Assembly (NCBI GenBank): GCA_004352715.1
Contig: SCFE01000105.1
Location: 1,187,078 to 1,251,077 of the forward strand
Direction: 5' to 3'
Length of the DNA stretch: 64,000 nt
Origin: Hofstenia miamia
Lineage: Eukaryota > Xenacoelomorpha > Acoela
The translations under genes were made by a program, and so were the position numbers. Each line of letters begins with the position of its first letter. The first letter of the stretch is position 1. The notes beneath the pieces are model-generated. The model saw only the letters and a program-made list of their open reading frames with translations. It did no database searches and was not told the origin of the DNA. Positions 1 through 9,277 of this stretch are shown in pieces.

Positions 1-247
1 TTGTATCATCTGCGTCATCCCAAACTAGGTTCCCACCATCACTTTTGCATACAATTTTCACTGATAAACTGAGATGTATACTTTGCAAATCAATGTACTC
101 ATTTTGCTCTGACCCAAAATTAAATTCAATGAGTGGTCCATTAAAACCAGAAGTTGGGAAATATTCCTGTGTACTTCCACCATTAAAGTTTACCAACACC
201 TTATCACATTTGAAAATATCCAAGCAAGAATGAGTGAAAATGGTCAT
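1..247 (-). CDS. Polinton major capsid protein, N-terminal part (runs off window)
   Basis: An open frame on the minus strand runs from a Met at 247 off the left edge of the window; the frame is open back to a stop at 289-287. The visible 82 residues contain a stretch like the start of the F54H12.2-like capsid proteins found across animal Polintons: a YFPTSGFNGPLIEF segment followed by EYIDLQSIHLSLSVKI. In that family this region leads into the first jelly roll of the double jelly-roll major capsid protein. The capsid would form the virion-like shell of the element. It is the last gene of the minus-strand Polinton cluster and lies just after the small gene at 291-737. The family call rests on remembered motif similarity and on neighbours; the rest of the gene is outside the window. 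Confidence 0.5.
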   Translation of the reverse strand, partial: MTIFTHSCLDIFKCDKVLVNFNGGSTQEYFPTSGFNGPLIEFNFGSEQNEYIDLQSIHLSLSVKIVCKSDGGNLVWDDADDT

Positions 248-290
248 GACGGGTATCAAACTAATATCAAGTGTCAATGTGTACAGCTAT

Positions 291-737
291 TTATACCAAA
301 TTCTTTAAAATTTCGGTTTTCTTTATGATGGGTTTCTTTTTTACTATGCTTGGACTAGGTTTACATTGTTTTTTTTGCACTGGAAACTGTAAAGTAATTC
401 CACGTTTTGTTTTATTTGTTTTTGTTATCCTTCCTTGTTCAGAGAAGCCATTACCAGTTTGTTCATGATTCTGATGTTGTTTAGTAAATTGATTCCTGAC
501 TGTGTTTTTCACTACATTGGTAATTCTTCATTTTAAAACCTTTTTCACATTTTTGCCAGAGATTATGTTGTTTAAACCCGAAATTGATTCATCCAAAATC
601 TCATTTCCAATATTGCTTAATACATTTTTCAAGGGTGGAATCATTTTCAATGCTAGTGGTATGGCAATGCGTCTGAGTGTGGTAATTACTCCAAAGCCTT
701 TTTGACGAGTTATTGCTGTAGGGTTTCTACCACTCAC
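291..737 (-). pseudogene. Small Polinton capsid-associated protein, frameshifted (copy 1)
   Basis: Two minus-strand frames, 737-528 and 512-291, seem to be one gene split by a frameshift near 520. The first part starts MSGRNP, then has a Gly/Leu/Ile/Pro-rich segment (TLRRIAIPLALKMIPPLKNV) and ends in ISGKNVKKVLK. The second part is basic and Gln/Lys-rich, with PVQKKQCKPSPSIVKKKPIIKK near its end. This layout (short hydrophobic-amphipathic region, GKNVK box, basic tail) is that of a small protein often encoded beside the capsid genes of animal Polintons and compared by some with adenovirus core or membrane-lytic proteins. It sits between integrase and major capsid. A second copy of its first part lies at 1021-1230. 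The exact role is inferred. Confidence 0.4.
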
Positions 738-1395
738 TTGTTCACTATAATATCACTCCATACTGAATGATTTGACAATTACCCATATAGGTTATTTATA
801 CTATTCTATTTTGTCCATGCATGCTTCTTAATTACTCTAGTCAATTCCCATTGGTAGAATTTTCCTTTAATTATTTCACCATCAACGTCACTACTATTTG
901 ACTTTTATTTGTTTTTGTTATCCTTCCTTGTTCAGAGAAGCCATTACCAGTTTGTTCATGATTCTGATGTTGTTTAGTAAATTGATTCCTGACTGTGTTT
1001 TTCACTACATTGGTAATTCTTCATTTTAAAACCTTTTTCACATTTTTGCCAGAGATTATGTTGTTTAAACCCGAAATTGATTCATCCAAAATCTCATTTC
1101 CAATATTGCTTAATACATTTTTCAAGGGTGGAATCATTTTCAATGCTAGTGGTATGGCAATGCGTCTGAGTGTGGTAATTACTCCAAAGCCTTTTTGACG
1201 AGTTATTGCTGTAGGGTTTCTACCACTCACTTGTTCACTATAATATCACTCCATACTGAATGATTTGACAATTACCCATATAGGTTATTTATACTATTCT
1301 ATTTTGTCCATGCATGCTTCTTAATTACTCTAGTCAATTCCCATTGGTAGAATTTTCCTTTAATTATTTCACCATCAACGTCACTACTATTTGAC
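410..1395. repeat. 493-bp direct tandem duplication
   Basis: Bases 410-902 and 903-1395 are near-identical with a period of 493. The unit holds the 69-residue frame of the small capsid-associated gene and the end of integrase. Both copies encode the same 69 residues, so the duplication is recent or an assembly effect. No N marks the join. Confidence 0.9.
1021..1230 (-). pseudogene. Small Polinton capsid-associated protein, first part (copy 2)
   Basis: This repeats the 69 residues at 528-737 exactly, as part of the 493-bp tandem duplication. In this copy the gene runs at about 903 back into a repeated end of integrase instead of into its own basic tail, so it is a truncated copy. It directly follows the integrase C-terminal domain in transcription order, which is probably the original neighbourhood. 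Confidence 0.5.
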
Positions 1396-2207
1396 TTTAC
1401 TTCATATGTAATGGGGATTGTGGGAAACACTTTGTTTATTTTAAAAACCTCAATTTGAAATTGTGAAATTCTTACCAGATCACCAATGTGAAACAATGGT
1501 GGTCAGCAATGCTTATTACTAACAGTCATTAGTTTTCCAATCAGGTGTGGTACATGTTTTTTTCTTACAGAATTTGGAGACATGCCTATTGTACGATTTA
1601 CTCTGGAATTTAAAACACCAACAATTTGTTGAAGTTTATCTATATATTTATAACCCTCACTAAAGTGTAGATACTTGAATAGAATTTCTTTCAAACTCCT
1701 TATTGCTCTTTCCACACACACTGCTTTCATGTTTGAATTTGTGCTATACACTGTTATATTATTTCTATTACAGAAATCGTTAAATACTCCTTTAAATTCT
1801 GTTCCCCAATCAACCCAAATCTTTTTCACACTACGCCAGTTATCAAATTTTTTAAAAGCAGACAACACATGACTAGCAGTTTTATTATACAATGGTTGTA
1901 CACGAAATTTTTTTGACAAGATATCATAACAAACAAGCAAGTACTTTATCCCTCTATTGTACGATGCTAGACTTTCAACAACTGCTAAATCCATAGTCCA
2001 TATTTCATCAATACCAAATGCAATAACACGCTGACGTGGGAATTTTCTCACAGCTGACTTATGTATAGTGTACGAATCATTTGTAGCAAGGAAATTTTGT
2101 ACAGTTTTGGGAATTTCAATTTAGCTTTGTGATACAATTCATAAACGCCTCCAAAACTAGCAGATGATCTTAACGAGGTGTACAACTGATGCAAGTGTTT
2201 ATCCATT
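1299..2207 (-). pseudogene. Polinton integrase (DDE, retroviral type), broken
   Basis: The enzyme inserts the linear Polinton DNA into the host genome. The start, MDKHLHQLYT at 2207, is followed by a deletion of about 18 bases near 2100 relative to the copies at 3,950 and 4,900, which breaks the frame. The catalytic core (2051-1503) has the three acidic motifs in order: IWTMDLA, VDWGTEF, and VERAIRSLK. A stop at 1503 separates it from an SH3/chromodomain-like tail (1496-1299) starting MFHIGDLVRIS and ending KGKFYQWELTRV, the usual C-terminus of Polinton integrases. Length and domain order fit the family. It lies downstream of the ORF at 2212-2685 with almost no spacer. Two partial copies lie at 3914-4075 and 4635-5015. 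Confidence 0.85.
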
Positions 2208-2211
2208 ACAA

Positions 2212-2685
2212 TTAATTCCAAACCATAAGTTGTTTTCTATTTATAGCCTCATAAACGCGATTATTTTTAACCAGTTGGGCAGGGATTGTACCAATACTTT
2301 TTAAAATTGCACGCACACGTTGGTTTAGTCTTTTGTTTGGTGTTTGCAGGGCGTTTTTGAATTCGGTAAATGATAATGAGCCAGCACTTGTATAAATTAT
2401 ATCATCGTGTAGGAGAGCACTTGTATTTGAACTGTTTAAAAAGTTTTTTAATTCATCACCAGGTGTGTTATCCAGTTGACAATGTCGTTGTTGAGTGGGT
2501 GTTTGAAGAGCATTGCATTTTACTTGTATATCATCTTGAATGGAAGGGGTTTGTTGTTGTGTGGAATAACGATTACTTGATTTTAGCTGGATACTATCTC
2601 CTTCAATACGTTGTTCTTGGTAGCAATCTGATGTTAATCTATTGTAATTTTCCAGAGAAATAAGCACCATTTCAACCGCGGACAT
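2212..2685 (-). CDS. Conserved Polinton ORF of unknown function (copy 1)
   Basis: An intact 157-codon frame starts MSAVEMVLISLENYNRL, has a Gln/Thr/Ser-rich low-complexity middle, and ends with a more ordered block (SFTEFKNALQTPNKRLNQRV, then VKNNRVYEAINRKQLM). An MVLxSxExxxRL start and an RVYEAI-like end recall a protein often seen in animal Polintons near the ATPase and capsid genes; its role is not known to me. It starts 14 bases inside the end of the upstream frame (2672-2913), and integrase starts 4 bases after its stop, so the three read like a compact transcription unit. Copies are at 4081-4563 (broken) and 5021-5494 (intact). Confidence 0.6.
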   Translation of the reverse strand: MSAVEMVLISLENYNRLTSDCYQEQRIEGDSIQLKSSNRYSTQQQTPSIQDDIQVKCNALQTPTQQRHCQLDNTPGDELKNFLNSSNTSALLHDDIIYTSAGSLSFTEFKNALQTPNKRLNQRVRAILKSIGTIPAQLVKNNRVYEAINRKQLMVWN

Positions 2686-2913
2686 TGTATATAATGATTT
2701 GAGATTTTAATGTGTTTATATATAGTTCATCATAATGCGTAAAAGACAGTTGAAAAATGCTAGTCCATTTGACGTTCTTAGAATTGTAATTTTTTTTCGA
2801 CTTTGAATGTTTTAATAGTGCAGTCTCTGCATACTGACGGTATTTTAGAAATGTAGTCTTTTCATCACCAAGTGGGATAATTCCTTGTTGAATGTTAAAA
2901 ACTATCCCACGTA
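2672..2913 (-). CDS. C-terminal part of an unrecognised Polinton ORF
   Basis: About 80 codons are open from the N gap at 2914 down to a stop at 2672. The segment contains NIQQGIIPLGDEKTTFLKYR and a Lys/Ser-rich stretch, then SFTHYDELYINTLKSQIII. I do not recognise a domain. It overlaps the start of the next ORF by 14 bases. A broken copy lies at 5481-5722, directly downstream of the packaging ATPase, so this may be the end of the ATPase gene or a separate small gene. Confidence 0.45.
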
Positions 2914-3913
2914 NNNNNNNNNNNNNNNNNNNNNNNNNNNNNNNNNNNNNNNNNNNNNNNNNNNNNNNNNNNNNNNNNNNNNNNNNNNNNNNNNNNNNNN
3001 NNNNNNNNNNNNNNNNNNNNNNNNNNNNNNNNNNNNNNNNNNNNNNNNNNNNNNNNNNNNNNNNNNNNNNNNNNNNNNNNNNNNNNNNNNNNNNNNNNNN
3101 NNNNNNNNNNNNNNNNNNNNNNNNNNNNNNNNNNNNNNNNNNNNNNNNNNNNNNNNNNNNNNNNNNNNNNNNNNNNNNNNNNNNNNNNNNNNNNNNNNNN
3201 NNNNNNNNNNNNNNNNNNNNNNNNNNNNNNNNNNNNNNNNNNNNNNNNNNNNNNNNNNNNNNNNNNNNNNNNNNNNNNNNNNNNNNNNNNNNNNNNNNNN
3301 NNNNNNNNNNNNNNNNNNNNNNNNNNNNNNNNNNNNNNNNNNNNNNNNNNNNNNNNNNNNNNNNNNNNNNNNNNNNNNNNNNNNNNNNNNNNNNNNNNNN
3401 NNNNNNNNNNNNNNNNNNNNNNNNNNNNNNNNNNNNNNNNNNNNNNNNNNNNNNNNNNNNNNNNNNNNNNNNNNNNNNNNNNNNNNNNNNNNNNNNNNNN
3501 NNNNNNNNNNNNNNNNNNNNNNNNNNNNNNNNNNNNNNNNNNNNNNNNNNNNNNNNNNNNNNNNNNNNNNNNNNNNNNNNNNNNNNNNNNNNNNNNNNNN
3601 NNNNNNNNNNNNNNNNNNNNNNNNNNNNNNNNNNNNNNNNNNNNNNNNNNNNNNNNNNNNNNNNNNNNNNNNNNNNNNNNNNNNNNNNNNNNNNNNNNNN
3701 NNNNNNNNNNNNNNNNNNNNNNNNNNNNNNNNNNNNNNNNNNNNNNNNNNNNNNNNNNNNNNNNNNNNNNNNNNNNNNNNNNNNNNNNNNNNNNNNNNNN
3801 NNNNNNNNNNNNNNNNNNNNNNNNNNNNNNNNNNNNNNNNNNNNNNNNNNNNNNNNNNNNNNNNNNNNNNNNNNNNNNNNNNNNNNNNNNNNNNNNNNNN
3901 NNNNNNNNNNNNN
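2914..3913. other. Assembly gap, 1000 N
   Basis: Exactly 1000 N, probably a placeholder size. It separates two copies of the same Polinton gene block, so the true sequence may be another repeat of the block. Confidence 1.
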
Positions 3914-4075
3914 CTTGTGTATAGTGTATGTATCATTTGTAGCAAGGAAATTTCGTACATTTTCCAGAGTTATTTTTGGGAATTTCAATTTAGCTTTGTG
4001 ATACAACTCATAAGCACCTCCAAAACTAGCAGATGATCCTAACATGGTGTACAACTGGTGCAAGTGTTTATCCAT
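3914..4075 (-). pseudogene. Polinton integrase, N-terminal fragment (copy 2)
   Basis: The first 54 residues of integrase (MDKHLHQLYTMLGSSASFGG to NDTYTIHK) are open from 4075 and then enter the N gap. The sequence keeps the 18 bases that are deleted in copy 1, so the frame here is intact as far as it is visible. Confidence 0.75.
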
Positions 4076-4080
4076 TACAA

Positions 4081-4563
4081 TTAATTTGAAACCATAAGTT
4101 CTTTTCTATTTATAGCCTCATAAATGCGATTATTTTTAACCAATTGGGCAGGGATTGTACCAATGCTTTTTTAAATTGCATGCATACATTGGTTTAGTCT
4201 TTTGTTTGGTGTTTGCAGGGCGTTTTTGAATTTGGTAAATGATAATGAGCTGACACTTGTGTAAATTGCATCATTGTGTAGGATTGCATTTGTATTTGAA
4301 TTGTTTAAAAAGTTTTTTAATTCATCACCAGTTGTGTTATCCTGTTGACATTGTCATTGTTGAGTGGGTGTTTGAACAGCATTGCATTTTACTTGTATAT
4401 CATCTTGAATGAAAGGGGTTTGTTGTTTTAGTTGTTGTGTAGAATAATGATTACTTGATTTTAGCTGCATACTGTCACCATCAAAATGCTGTTCTTGACA
4501 GCAATATGATGTTAATCTATTGTAATTTTCCAGAGAAATAAGCACCATTTCAACTGCAGACAT
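4081..4563 (-). pseudogene. Conserved Polinton ORF of unknown function (copy 2, broken)
   Basis: This is a decayed copy of the gene at 2212-2685 and 5021-5494. It starts with the same MSAVEMVLISLENYNRL at 4563. A TGA ends the frame at 4354, at a codon that is CGA in the copy at 5021-5494. Homology continues to 4081 with frame damage (an extra T near 4171). It has a three-codon insertion (LKQ) in the Gln-rich part. Confidence 0.65.
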
Positions 4564-4634
4564 TGTATATAATGATTTGAGATTTTAATGTGTTTATATA
4601 TAGTTCATCATAATGCGTAAAAGACAATTGAAAN

Positions 4635-5015
4635 TTATCAAATTTTTTAAAAGCAGACAACACATGACTAGCAGTTTTATTATACAGTGGTTGTACACGA
4701 AATTTTTTTTGACAAAATATCATAACAAACAAGCAAGTACTTTATCCCTCTATTGTACAATGCTAGACTTTCAACAACTTCCAAATCCATAGTCCATATT
4801 TCATCAATACCAAATGCAATAACACATTGACATGGGAATTTTCTCACAGCTGACTTGTGTATAGTGTATGTATCATTTGTAGCAAGGAAATTTCTTACAT
4901 TTTCCAGAGTTATTTTTGGGAATTTCAATTTAGCTTTGTGATACAACTCATAAGCACCTCCAAAACTAGCAGATGATCCTAACATGGTGTACAACTGGTG
5001 CAAGTGTTTATCCAT
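4635..5015 (-). pseudogene. Polinton integrase, N-terminal half (copy 3)
   Basis: This starts at 5015 with MDKHLHQLYT and includes the linker KSAVRKFPCQCVIAFGIDE and the first catalytic Asp motif (IWTMDLE). One extra T in a run near 4705 shifts the frame, and a single N at 4634 ends the copy. Beyond the N the sequence jumps to the spacer upstream of the copy-2 ORF start, which suggests a misjoin or a true deletion at the N. Confidence 0.75.
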
Positions 5016-5020
5016 TACAA

Positions 5021-5494
5021 TTAATTTGAAACCATGAGTTCTTTTCTATTTATAGCCTCATAAACGCGATTATTTTTAACAAGTTGGGTGGGGATTGTAC
5101 CAATACTTTTTAAAATTGCACGCACACGCTGGTTTAGTCTTTTGTTTGGTGTTTGCAGCGCGTTTTTGAATTCGGTAAATGATAATGAACCAGCACTTGT
5201 GTAAATTGTATCACCGTGTAGGAGAGCACTTGTATTTGAATTGTTTAAAAAGTTTTTTAATTCATCACCGGTTGTGTTATCCTGTTGACATTGTCGTTGT
5301 TGAGTGGGTGTTTGAACAGCGTTGCATTTTACTTGTATATCATCTTGAACGTAGGGGGTTTGTTGTTGCGTGGAATAACGATTACTTGATTTTAGCTGGA
5401 TGCTATCACCGTCAATACGTTGTTCTTGGTAGCAATCTGATGTTAATCTATTGTAATTTTCCAGAGAAATAAGCACCATTTCAACCGCGGACAT
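5021..5494 (-). CDS. Conserved Polinton ORF of unknown function (copy 3)
   Basis: A 157-codon intact frame, almost the same as the one at 2212-2685. It starts MSAVEMVLISLENYNRL, has a Gln-rich middle and ends in VKNNRVYEAINRKELM. Having two intact copies with scattered substitutions between them suggests the block was duplicated after, or near, the time the element was still coding. It lies between the ATPase region (upstream) and integrase copy 3 (downstream, 5-base spacer). Confidence 0.6.
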   Translation of the reverse strand: MSAVEMVLISLENYNRLTSDCYQEQRIDGDSIQLKSSNRYSTQQQTPYVQDDIQVKCNAVQTPTQQRQCQQDNTTGDELKNFLNNSNTSALLHGDTIYTSAGSLSFTEFKNALQTPNKRLNQRVRAILKSIGTIPTQLVKNNRVYEAINRKELMVSN

Positions 5495-5722
5495 TGTATA
5501 TAATGATTTGAGATTTTAATGTGTTTATATATTATATATAGTTCATCATAATGCATAAAAGACAATTGAAAAATGCTAGTCCATTTGACGTTCTTAGAAT
5601 TGTAATTTTTTTTTACTTTGAATGTTTTAATAGTGCAGTCTCTGCATACTGATGTTATTTTAGAAATGTAGTTTTTTCATCACCAAGTGGTGTAATTCCT
5701 TGTTGAATGTTAAAAACGATCC
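5481..5722 (-). pseudogene. Unrecognised Polinton ORF end, broken copy
   Basis: Homologous to the open segment at 2672-2913, but with a stop in the FLK region (TAA near 5660) and small indels, including a longer TATATA run near 5530. It lies just downstream of the ATPase frame and just upstream of the ORF at 5494. Confidence 0.5.
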
Positions 5723-5766
5723 CTTGTACTAAATTTAAAGTTTGATCATCTCCTAGGAGTTAGATC

Positions 5767-6138
5767 TTAGACTTTTTCAAACATCCCATTAGGAATTTGT
5801 AAATGTAAATCAGTTCCATAGAAAATTTGTCTACCTTCAAGGTTTATTGAAAGACGTAATTTGTTTGGAATGTCCTGACTGAAGTTTTGAACATTATTTT
5901 CACCTAGTAAACATTCTGAAAATTCCTTGAAAAATTCCACATGCTTCATTTTCACTTTAAATTTGGTATAAATATTACTTTGGAAGTGAAGGTAAAAAAT
6001 GATTGTTTTGGAATATCTATCAAAATAATTTTTATCAATTAATTTCCCAACTAAGCTTATTTTTCCTGAATTTGATGGACCACTGAAAATTAAAAACATT
6101 TGAGTGTTTTGTGAAGGAACAACATTGAATGTGGGCAT
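5767..6138 (-). CDS. Polinton DNA-packaging ATPase (A32/FtsK-HerA type), short form
   Basis: The 123-codon frame starts MPTFNVVPSQNTQMFLIFSG and has a P-loop, GPSNSGKIS, at residues 20-28. An IIFYLHFQSNIYTKF block then aligns with the IIY.Y...QPLY segment of Polinton packaging ATPases, followed by KHVEFFKEF. In the family this enzyme would drive genome packaging into the capsid. The frame stops after 123 codons, about half the family length, with no clear Walker B, so it is truncated or frameshifted. The start codon is supported by a second copy at 6858 with the same upstream sequence. It heads the visible minus-strand gene cluster. Confidence 0.7.
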   Translation of the reverse strand: MPTFNVVPSQNTQMFLIFSGPSNSGKISLVGKLIDKNYFDRYSKTIIFYLHFQSNIYTKFKVKMKHVEFFKEFSECLLGENNVQNFSQDIPNKLRLSINLEGRQIFYGTDLHLQIPNGMFEKV

Positions 6139-6521
6139 GGTTTCTTTATAATGAGAATACTAAAAAGTTTACATTAACTTATATATTTTTTAAAAAAGCA
6201 AGCACTTGGTTTCAAATAATTCACATTTTTTCCCAATATTATATATTTCATGTATTAAATCAATTTTGATGTGTGCTCTACTTTGGTGTTTTTTTTCTCA
6301 CGTGTTTTATTAGTAAAGAAGGAATTATTACTCACTCATCAATTAATGTTCTAATTTTTATATTTTTATTATTCAATGAGAGTGTGTGTCCATTGTATTT
6401 TTACAATTATTGTATAACTGACATTAATTATTTTTAGCAGATGGGATTTGAGAAATGGAGAGTCAACTTCTCGTACATTATAGTGTTTTGATGTGCAGAA
6501 TTAGCTTTGTGTGTTACTTTG

Positions 6522-6629
6522 TGTAACATCTTCCACCTGGCCTATTTGCAATGTGTATTATTGTTAATAACTACCACTCAGTAAATTGCAGGTGAGGAGT
6601 TACTACATTAATGAACCGCCAAGCTTTTC
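6522..6629 (+). mobile_element. Truncated start of family-B LTR (copy 1)
   Basis: It starts TGTAACATCTTCCACCTGGC and matches the LTR start at 63,534 for about 108 bases (shared TGTAACATC, GGTGAGG and GTTAC blocks), then stops abruptly at AAGCTTTTC. It lies upstream of the Polinton ATPase, so an LTR piece is fused to Polinton DNA. Confidence 0.55.
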
Positions 6630-6858
6630 AACTTTCTGAAAATTCCTTCAAAAATTCCACATGCTTCATTTTCACTTTAAATTTGGTATAAATATTACTT
6701 TGGAAGTGAAGGTAAAAAATGATTGCTTTGGAATATCTATCAAAATAATCTTTATCAATTAATTTCCCAAGTAAGCTTATTTTTCCTGAATTTGATGGAC
6801 CACTGAAAATTAAAAACATTTGAGTGTTTTGTGAAGGAACAACATTGAATGTGGGCAT
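6628..6858 (-). pseudogene. Polinton packaging ATPase, N-terminal duplicate
   Basis: A second copy of the first 72 residues of the ATPase, with the same start and the same P-loop GPSNSGKIS, cut at the duplication join near 6634. The last few codons come from the LTR fragment of the first unit. It cannot encode a full enzyme. Confidence 0.7.
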
Positions 6859-7241
6859 GGTTTCTTTATAATGAGAATACTAAAAAGTTTACATTAACTT
6901 ATATATTTTTTAAAAAAGCAAGCACTTGGTTTCAAATAATTCACATTTTTTCCCAATATTATATATTTCATGTATTAAATCAATTTTGATGTGTGCTCTA
7001 CTTTGGTGTTTTTTTTCTCACGTGTTTTATTAGTAAAGAAGGAATTATTACTCACTCATCAATTAATGTTCTAATTTTTATATTTTTATTATTCAATGAG
7101 AGTGTGTGTCCATTGTATTTTTACAATTATTGTATAACTGACATTAATTATTTTTAGCAGATGGGATTTGAGAAATGGAGAGTCAACTTCTCGTACATTA
7201 TAGTGTTTTGATGTGCAGAATTAGCTTTGTGTGTTACTTTG

Positions 7242-7349
7242 TGTAACATCTTCCACCTGGCCTATTTGCAATGTGTATTATTGTTAATAACTACCACTCA
7301 GTAAATTGCAGGTGAGGAGTTACTACATTAATGAACCGCCAAGCTTTTC
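7242..7349 (+). mobile_element. Truncated start of family-B LTR (copy 2)
   Basis: Same 108 bases as at 6522-6629, carried by the 720-bp duplication. It ends at the junction with CCCTAA repeats. Confidence 0.55.
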
Positions 7350-7359
7350 CTCTCTACTT

Positions 7360-7387
7360 AACCTAAACCCTAACCCTAACCCTAACC
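7360..7387. repeat. Interstitial telomere-like tract (CCCTAA)n
   Basis: About three perfect and two degenerate CCCTAA units (TTAGGG on the minus strand), lying exactly between the 720-bp duplication and a broken gypsy ORF3. It marks a breakpoint; such tracts can be left by repair or fusion events. Confidence 0.8.
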
Positions 7388-8463
7388 TCCTTCAGGAGTC
7401 TCCATCTTGGCAGTACCATAGGTATTGCAAGCATTTTTGGCGGCGTACATAGTAAGATCTTTGTATCAACGAGTCTCTCAATTTCATCATAAGGGCCATT
7501 GTGTTAGATGCTGTTGCTAATCCAATGGTGGCGGGGTAGTTCATTTTTGCTTCTGGGATTGTCTCCCAAAATGATTGTGTGAGTCCCCATTTGCTTAGTT
7601 TCATTCATATATGTTCTTATATGTCGATTTTGGATGTGATGCATTCAATGTCTACTGTGATCTGATTGAATGGCTTCAACAGTTCTTCTAGTTCTGTGCA
7701 CGTGAATGCTTCAGTGAACATTAATTTCATTGTTGCCACCATTTGCTGTTCTCTTATTCTCTGGTAGTTTCTTTCTGCTATTTCCTTCTTTTCTTTTGTT
7801 ACTTTTATTTCTACCAGGAATCGCTCATCATCAGTGTCGATCCATTCGATTGTGCTATCTTGGCTCGTGTCTCCCCATTTTTCAATATTTATTCTATCGA
7901 TCATTGTTTGTGTCTTTGGGGATAGTAACAGCTGTGACGAGGTTAATAGTAGTTCCTCCTTAGTGATCTCTAGTTGTGTTTTTGTCACCATTTCACAAAT
8001 CTCTACAGGTGTTGTTATTCCACCTTTCTTTAGCATTTCGGCTCTTTTGATTATTTTCGTAAATGTGCACCACGGGCTGTTTCTGGCATAGCGTTTCATA
8101 TTCTCATCTATTACTTGTTGCACATTCTTCTGTTTTAATAATTGTCGTACGTCCTCGGTGTTTATTAGTTTGCGTTTGATTATCTTCTTCGTGGTTATCC
8201 AAGGTTGATTTTGCAGCTGTTTTAGTCATGTCTCCGATGTTGCGCCCCACATATACTTCCACATAGGTTCTTCAAATATCTGTATCTCACTTGGGCATAT
8301 CCCTGTAAGGTTTGCTAGTTCTACTATCGACATTCTTCCCATTGGGTGATGCTTTGTTATCAGCCTGCTTAGTAGTTTTTCCATCGTCTGCAGTGGTTTC
8401 TCGTTTTTATTTGGCTATTCAATTTTTTCGACATGTCCTTTCAATATCCAATTTTTTGTCTGC
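7388..8463 (-). pseudogene. Family-B gypsy ORF3 (novel third frame), reversed fragment
   Basis: The minus strand carries the middle and later part of the third gypsy frame, from a segment matching 16,849 onward to one just past FWETIPEAKMNYPATIGLAT. Shared blocks with the other copies include a helix-turn-helix-like SIVELANLTGI segment (about 8335-8285), MWGATS, DTDDERFLVEIKV, FTEAFTCTELEE and VDIECITSK. This copy keeps TGG where the two plus-strand family-B copies have TGA (about 8257). A frameshift lies near 7495. It is cut by an N gap at 8464 and by the telomere-like tract at 7387. Its function is unknown. Confidence 0.75.
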
Positions 8464-9277
8464 NNNNNNNNNNNNNNNNNNNNNNNNNNNNNNNNNNNNN
8501 NNNNNNNNNNNNNNNNNNNNNNNNNNNNNNNNNNNNNNNNNNNNNNNNNNNNNNNNNNNNNNNNNNNNNNNNNNNNNNNNNNNNNNNNNNNNNNNNNNNN
8601 NNNNNNNNNNNNNNNNNNNNNNNNNNNNNNNNNNNNNNNNNNNNNNNNNNNNNNNNNNNNNNNNNNNNNNNNNNNNNNNNNNNNNNNNNNNNNNNNNNNN
8701 NNNNNNNNNNNNNNNNNNNNNNNNNNNNNNNNNNNNNNNNNNNNNNNNNNNNNNNNNNNNNNNNNNNNNNNNNNNNNNNNNNNNNNNNNNNNNNNNNNNN
8801 NNNNNNNNNNNNNNNNNNNNNNNNNNNNNNNNNNNNNNNNNNNNNNNNNNNNNNNNNNNNNNNNNNNNNNNNNNNNNNNNNNNNNNNNNNNNNNNNNNNN
8901 NNNNNNNNNNNNNNNNNNNNNNNNNNNNNNNNNNNNNNNNNNNNNNNNNNNNNNNNNNNNNNNNNNNNNNNNNNNNNNNNNNNNNNNNNNNNNNNNNNNN
9001 NNNNNNNNNNNNNNNNNNNNNNNNNNNNNNNNNNNNNNNNNNNNNNNNNNNNNNNNNNNNNNNNNNNNNNNNNNNNNNNNNNNNNNNNNNNNNNNNNNNN
9101 NNNNNNNNNNNNNNNNNNNNNNNNNNNNNNNNNNNNNNNNNNNNNNNNNNNNNNNNNNNNNNNNNNNNNNNNNNNNNNNNNNNNNNNNNNNNNNNNNNNN
9201 NNNNNNNNNNNNNNNNNNNNNNNNNNNNNNNNNNNNNNNNNNNNNNNNNNNNNNNNNNNNNNNNNNNNNNNNNNNNN
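8464..9277. other. Assembly gap, 814 N
   Basis: 814 N, the only long gap not of 1000, so its size is probably an estimate. Family-B sequence is in opposite orientation on its two sides, so two different elements meet here. Confidence 1.

Larger units (their letters stand above)
5914..7349. repeat. 720-bp direct tandem duplication with ATPase start and LTR fragment
   Basis: Bases 5914-6633 and 6634-7349 are near-identical (period 720). Each unit holds the first part of the ATPase, about 380 bases upstream of it, and a 108-base family-B LTR start. The second copy ends at 7349, where sequence turns to telomere-like repeats. Confidence 0.9.

Noticed and set aside
45-233. Plus-strand 62-codon frame at the window start
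   Set aside because: It is antisense to the capsid-like frame, which has the recognisable motifs.
2672-4075. 467-codon minus frame through the N gap
   Set aside because: The frame exists only because N was translated as X; it joins two unrelated gene ends.
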